The notes beneath the pieces are model-generated. The model ran no database searches, was not told where the DNA came from, and saw only the letters and a list, made by a program, of their open reading frames with translations. A program made the translations under genes and the position numbers. From Cavia porcellus (taxonomy: Eukaryota; Chordata; Mammalia; Rodentia; Caviidae): a stretch of 64,000 nucleotides of DNA. Shown one piece after another: positions 59,020-64,000 of this stretch (positions are counted from its first letter, which is position 1; each line of letters starts with the position of its first letter). The stretch is from NCBI RefSeq assembly GCF_034190915.1, contig NW_026947502.1, positions 8,153,785 to 8,217,784 of the forward strand, read 5' to 3'.

Positions 59020-59985
59020 ATGTACATAGAAGAAAAGATATGCCATACACCTGAAATGCCTGAAACAATAGCAACTGAAACAAAGAAGCAACTCTGGGAA
59101 GCTTTAAAGGAATTCAAACTAGAAATAATATCCTGAGTAAAAGAAGAAATAATAAAAGTAATGAAAGAGATACTGAACACATCTAAAGAAGACATAGTTA
59201 AAAAATTAGAGGAACAAAACAAAAAGATAGAATCCCTGGATGAATAATATAAGAAACAAACAGAATACATAAAGCAGATGCAAAGAGATATACAGGAAAT
59301 AAAAAATTCCATTGAAAGTTGTCAAAGCCACCTCAACAAAAGTGAAGATAGAATTTCAGACCTCAAAGTCAAGATTGCAGCTAGTGAATAGGAAAGAAAA
59401 GATCTTTTACAAATAACAAGGAATCAGGAAATAACAATTCAACAGCTGCAAGATGATGCAAAGAAAAACAACATAAGATTGATAGAGATAAATGAAAAAG
59501 AAGGGGACAACACAAATGATACCAAGAGGCTATTTACAGAGGTAATAGCTGAAAATTTCCCAAACATGAGAGTGCAAACTGACATTAGGATTAGTGAAGC
59601 ATATAGAACTCCAAATAGCCATAACCAAAATAAAACTACACCCAGACATATAATAATCACCATCCCAGAAAACCAACATAAAAATAAAATATTAAAAACT
59701 GTTAGAGACAAAAGACAGATCACCTATAAAGGAAAACCTTTCAGAATCACATCAGACTTCTCAACACAAACAATGAAGTCAAAAGCATGGAGTGAAGTAT
59801 TTCAGATCCTAAAGGAAAATGATTTCCAACCTAGACTGATGTACCCTGAAAAATTGTCCTTCAAAATGGATGGAGAAATAAGATACTTCCCTGAAAAAGA
59901 ACAGATGAAGATCTTCATGATCACCAAGCCAACCCTGCAAATAATACAGAAAGACAGTTTAGATACACATAGGAAAAACCACTAA
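59020..59985 (+). pseudogene. L1 ORF1 (nucleic-acid chaperone), broken
   Basis: ORF1p is the RNA-binding trimeric chaperone of the L1 particle. The frame beginning at ATG 59020 gives a Glu/Lys-rich coiled-coil part (about 59050-59480) with in-frame stops at 59134-59136, 59245-59247 and 59389-59391. An uninterrupted 168-codon stretch (59479-59985) follows, covering the RRM-like and C-terminal domains and ending at TAA. The C-terminal half is well preserved (e.g. SEAYRTPN, RHIIITIPENQHK). A second ATG upstream (58955) in another frame suggests a further frameshift in the N-terminus. Confidence 0.85.
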
Positions 59986-60042
59986 GCAAGGCAGACAATT
60001 AAACAGAAAGGAAAGATAAAGATACAACAGCAGAAAGATAAC

Positions 60043-63000
60043 ATGTCAACAACAAACCAATATATAACAGTTATAACCATTAATGTAAATGTCTCAATTC
60101 ACCAATTAAAAGAAACAGACTAGCAGAATGGATCAAGAAACAACATCCAACCATATTCTGTCTACAAGAAACCCATCTAACCCAAAAGGAAACTCATAGA
60201 CTGAAAGTCAAAGGATGGAAAACAATACTTAATGCATCCGGAACTGAAAAAAAAAGCAGGGTAGTGATTCTGTTTGCAGACAATGTGAACTTCAAAACAT
60301 GAATGATCCTAAGAGATAAAGAAGATCACTACATACTGGTTAGAGGAAAACTTCAAGAAGAAGAGATAACAGTCTTAAATATATATGCTCCAAATTCCAG
60401 AGGACCTAGTTATACAAAGCAACAATTAATAAAATAAAAAGTCAAATAAGCAATAACATAATTATAACACACCATTGACACCAAGGGACAGATCAACCAG
60501 ACAGAAATAACAGAACTGAATCCTGTGAACAAATGGACTTGATAGACATATACAGAGTGTTCCATCCAACAACATCAGAATATACATTCTTCTCAGCAGT
60601 ACATGTGACATTATCTAAAACAGACCATATACTAGCCCACAGAACATATTTAAATAAATGCAAAAGAGTTGAAATTATTCCATGCATGTCAGCAGATCAC
60701 AGAGCCATGAAACCAGAAATTAATGATAAAAGAAACTTCAAAACCCCCACAAACACATGGAAATTTAAAAATACACTCTGGCAATCAGTGAGTTACAGGA
60801 GAAATTAAAGAAGAAATTAAACAATACCTACAAGCAAACGAAAATACAAATACAACTTACTGGAATTTGTGGGATGCAATGAAAGCAGTCCTCTGAGGAA
60901 AATATATTGCATTGAGTTCCCACATCAGGAAAACAGAATGAATACAAATAAACAACCTGATGCTACACCTCTAACATCTAGAAAAAGAAGATCAAGTCAA
61001 GCCCAAAGCCAAAAGAAGGGAGGACATTATAAAAATCAGAGCAGAAATTAATGTGATAAAGACTAAGAAAACAATCCAAAGAATCAAAGAATCAATGAAT
61101 CAAAGAAATGATTCTTTAAAAGAATAAATAAAATTGATAAGCCCCTACCCAACTTTATTTTTAAAAGGAAAGAAAAAGCTCAAATTCATGCAATAAGGAA
61201 TTAAAAAGGTGAAATCACTAGACTCTGTGGAAATACAGATCATCAACACCTATTTCAAAAACCTCTACTCTCATAGGTTCGCTAACATAGAAGAAATGGA
61301 CAGAAACATATGAAGAAATGGATAGAAACATATGAAGTACCAAAGCTGGGTCAAGATATAAAACTACTGAATAACCCATTTTCTATTAATGAAATTGAAA
61401 ATGTAATGAAGTCCTTACCTACAAAGGAGAGCCCAGGCCCAGACGGATTCACTGTGGAATTCTATAAGAAATACAAAGAAGACTTAATGCCGACACTCCT
61501 CAAACTCTTCAATGAAATCCAAAAGGAAGCAATTCTTCCTAAGTCATTCCAGGAAGCAAATATAACTCTAGTACCAAAACCTGAGAAAGACCCAATTAAA
61601 AAAGAAAACTACAGGCCAATGTCCCTAATGAACAAAGACACAAAAATCCTTAATAAAATATTGATAAACAGGATGTAGCAAATCATTAAAAAGATTATAA
61701 ACCACGACCAAGTGGGATTCATCCAAGGTATACAGGATGGCTCAATATTCAGAAATCAATAAATGTAATCCACCATATCAATAAAGCCAAAAGTAAGAAT
61801 CACATGATCATTTCTACAGATGCAGAAAAAGCTATTGATAAGGTCCAATATTCATTCATGATAAGAAGTTTTCAGAAAATTGGAATAGATGGTCTTTACC
61901 TCAATATAATAAAGGCCATCTATGACAAACCAACAGCCAGCATCATATTAAATGGCCCAAAACTGAAGGCCTTTACCTTAAAATCAGGTACAAGACAAGG
62001 ATGTCCCTTATCACTCCTCCTATTTAACACAGTACTAGAAATACTAGCCAGAGCAATTAGACAAGAGAGAGAAATAAAAGGGGTAAAGAGGAAGGAAATA
62101 AAGGAAAAGAGGAAGTCAAATTATCATTATTTGCAAAAGACATAATACTCTACATAGAAAACCCCCAAAACTCCATTGAAAGTCTTCTAGGTATAATAAA
62201 TAAATTGAGCAATGTAGCTGGATACAAAATCAGTACTCAAAAATCAAAAGCATTCCTATAACTAACAACAAAATCACTGACAGAGAAATAATAGAAGCCA
62301 CACCCTTCACACAGCATCCAAAAAAATCAAATACTTAGGAATTAATCTCATGAAAGAAGTAAAAGATCTATACAGGAAAAATTATAATACTATGAATACA
62401 GAAATTAAAGAAGATCTCAGAAAATGGAAAGACATTCCTTGTTCGTGGATAGGAAGAGTAAATACTGTGAAAATGGCCATTCTCCCAAAACTGTTATACA
62501 GATTCAATGCAATCCCAAAGAAAATACCATCAATATATCTCATAAATCTAGAGAAATCACTCATAAAATTCCTCTGGAACCAGAAGATAGCAAGGCAGCA
62601 AAGGGAAGGCAGGAGGCATCACAATCCCTGACTTGAAGTTATACTACAAAGCTACTGTAGTAAAATCAACATGGTACTGGAATCAAAACAGAGCCGAAGA
62701 TCAATGGAATAGATTAGAAGATACAACCACAACTACAAACACACTCAACCACCTTATCTTTGATAAAGGGGTCAAACATGTTCACTGGAAGAAGGATAGT
62801 CTCTTTAGTAAATGGTACTGGAAAAACTGGCTTTCCATTTGCTGAAAACTAAAACTAGACCCATGCCTATCACCATGTACTAAACTAAAATATAAGTGGT
62901 TCAAAGATCTTAATATTAAACAGAACTGCTAAATATGTTGGAAGACAAATTGGTAAAAATTTTGAAGACATAGGGGTTGGTAGAGAATTCATGAGCAGGA

Positions 63001-63825
63001 ATCAAACTGCACGAGAAATATTTCCCAGAATCAATAACTGGGATCATCTCTTATTAAAAAGCTTTTGCTTGTCAAAAGAAATCTCCAGCATAGTGAAAAG
63101 AAAACCCACAAACTGGGAAAAAATCTTAATGAACTGTCCCTCAGACAAAGGACTTCTGTCTAAAATATATAAAGAATTAAAAAAATAAGACCCTGGAAAT
63201 TCAAAGACCCAATCCAAAAATGGCATCTGAGATGAATACACAGTTCTCAGATGAAGAAATACAAATGGCAAATAAATCCATGAAAAAATGTTCATCATCA
63301 TTACTCATTAGAGAAATGCAAATTAAAACCACACTGAGATTCCATCTCTCTCCAGAAAGAATGGCCAGGATCAAGAAAACTATCAACAACAAATTCTGGA
63401 GAGGCTGTGGGGAAAAAGGAACTTTCCTGCACTATTGGTGGGAGTGTAGACTGGTGCAACCATTGTGGAGGTCAGTCTGGAGATTTCTCAAAAAGCTGGG
63501 ATTGGAAGTCCCATTTGTTCCAGCTATTCCCCTTCTAGGCATATTCCCAGAAGAACTGAAAACATCATACCACAGTGATGCATGTGCACTCATGTTTATA
63601 GCAGCACAATTTGTAATAGCCAGATCTTGGAAACAACTTAAGTATCAATCAACTGAGGAATGGATTAAAAAGTTGTGGTATTTTTATACAGTGGAGTACT
63701 ACTCATCTATAAAGAATAATCACATTGAGATATTTATAAATAAATGGATGCAACTTGAGACCATACTCATAAGCAAAATAAATCAAACTGACATGTATAA
63801 ATACTGTATAGTCTCCCTAGTGTAA
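60043..63825 (+). pseudogene. L1 ORF2 (endonuclease and reverse transcriptase), broken
   Basis: ORF2p nicks target DNA and copies RNA there. N-terminal endonuclease signals seen in pieces are CLQETHL (about 60155), NIYAPN (about 60380) and SADHRAMK (about 60690). The reverse transcriptase region follows: KESPGPDGF (61430), LVPKPEKDP and [10 protein letters not shown] (61570-61630), RQGCPLS (about 61995). The catalytic FADD box reads FAKD (62130-62141), so the first Asp is lost. The C-terminal Cys-rich motif (CGEKGTFLHYWWEC) lies in the last open block, 63220-63825. Stops and frameshifts divide the frame into at least seven pieces. Longest intact pieces: 61310-61678 (122 codons) and 63220-63825 (201 codons). 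Confidence 0.92.
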
Positions 63826-64000
63826 GAAATGGTAAGAGTGCATAAAAGTTTATGATAATCATGATTCCCCATTACATTGCTTTGAAGACTTACAATGTTT
63901 CCATTCATTAGTTGTAGTGGTTTTATCCTGGGTTGTTTGATTTTAATATCTGTGAGTTATAAACAGCTATTTTGAAGAAAACAAGACATTGTAATAGCTA
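63826..64000 (+). other. L1 3' UTR, cut by the window end
   Basis: Sequence after the ORF2 stop. It does not closely follow the 3' UTRs at 13.2, 39.8 and 57.3 kb beyond the first 15 bases, so this L1 belongs to a different subfamily or the element ends soon after ORF2. No poly-A signal or tail is visible inside the window. Confidence 0.6.

Larger units (their letters stand above)
58428..64000 (+). mobile_element. Near-complete L1, running off the window
   Basis: A 5' UTR with tandem units, ORF1, a short spacer, ORF2 and a 3' UTR are all present in order over about 5.6 kb. It is the most complete and least decayed L1 here, but ORF1 has at least three in-frame stops and ORF2 many stops and frameshifts, so it cannot move itself. 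The 3' end and target duplication lie beyond the window. Confidence 0.93.

Noticed and set aside
58827..59312. 161-codon minus-strand frame antisense to the L1 ORF1
   Set aside because: It is the shadow of the A-rich, stop-poor antisense of ORF1. Antisense L1 products are known in primates but nothing here supports one.
1..64000. CRISPR arrays, bacterial operons, riboswitches, phage or plasmid systems
   Set aside because: The repeat content and composition are mammalian. The regular repeats present are microsatellites, SINEs or L1 monomers, not spacer arrays.

Overview
This window is mammalian intergenic or intronic DNA, almost certainly from a rodent. It is AT-rich and CpG-poor. It carries tRNA-derived SINEs of the ID type, B1-like and B1/ID composite (B4-like) SINEs, several generations of LINE-1 (L1), old MIR, MER2, MER5A-like, MER20 and Tigger fossils, and many microsatellites. 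The ID-like copies share the core wording 'gctggggatttagctcag..cataag..cctgcc', ending in 'ccccggtacc'. That differs from the BC1/ID core I know from mouse and rat, so a non-murid rodent is likely, but I cannot name the species. I found no intact host gene, no spliced exon I can defend, no structured RNA gene, no CRISPR array and no bacterial feature.

Layout. Positions 1-10250 are mostly unassigned sequence with an ancient antisense L1 (2400-4250) interrupted by a MER2 element and an ID SINE, plus a 91-bp tandem duplication near 9.2 kb. A 5'-truncated sense L1 lies at 10255-13555. From 13.5 to 22.1 kb there are SINEs and (CA)n tracts. An old L1 fragment spanning the ORF1/ORF2 boundary lies at 22.2-23.4 kb. 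From 23.4 to 39.6 kb the sequence is largely unassigned, with SINEs, a (GAGACA)n-type tract at 33 kb and a striking GAA/GGA/GAA mirror-like purine tract at 35.2-35.4 kb.

The most informative locus is 39.65-43.78 kb, a three-level nest. An L1 3' UTR was split by a class II-like endogenous retrovirus (ERV) on the minus strand (39985-43703). The ERV has both LTRs, a 6-bp target duplication, a tRNA-Lys-type primer binding site, a splice donor, a polypurine tract and broken gag, integrase and env remnants. The ERV was later hit by a processed retrocopy of SUGT1 in the opposite orientation (about 40815-41520), which still has a long open frame over its CS and SGS domains.

Positions 43.8-56.7 kb hold another old L1 tail, MER20 and Tigger fossils, a diverged ~150-bp tandem array and an internally deleted antisense L1 whose 5' region contains short repeated units. 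Positions 56.7-57.5 kb hold a small L1 remnant invaded by a self-complementary AT/CA microsatellite. The last 5.6 kb is a near-complete sense L1 with a tandem-monomer 5' UTR, a broken ORF1, a broken ORF2 and a 3' UTR that reaches the window end. Nothing here works as a pathway. The window records repeated retrotransposition, in which L1 probably also mobilised the SINEs and the SUGT1 copy.
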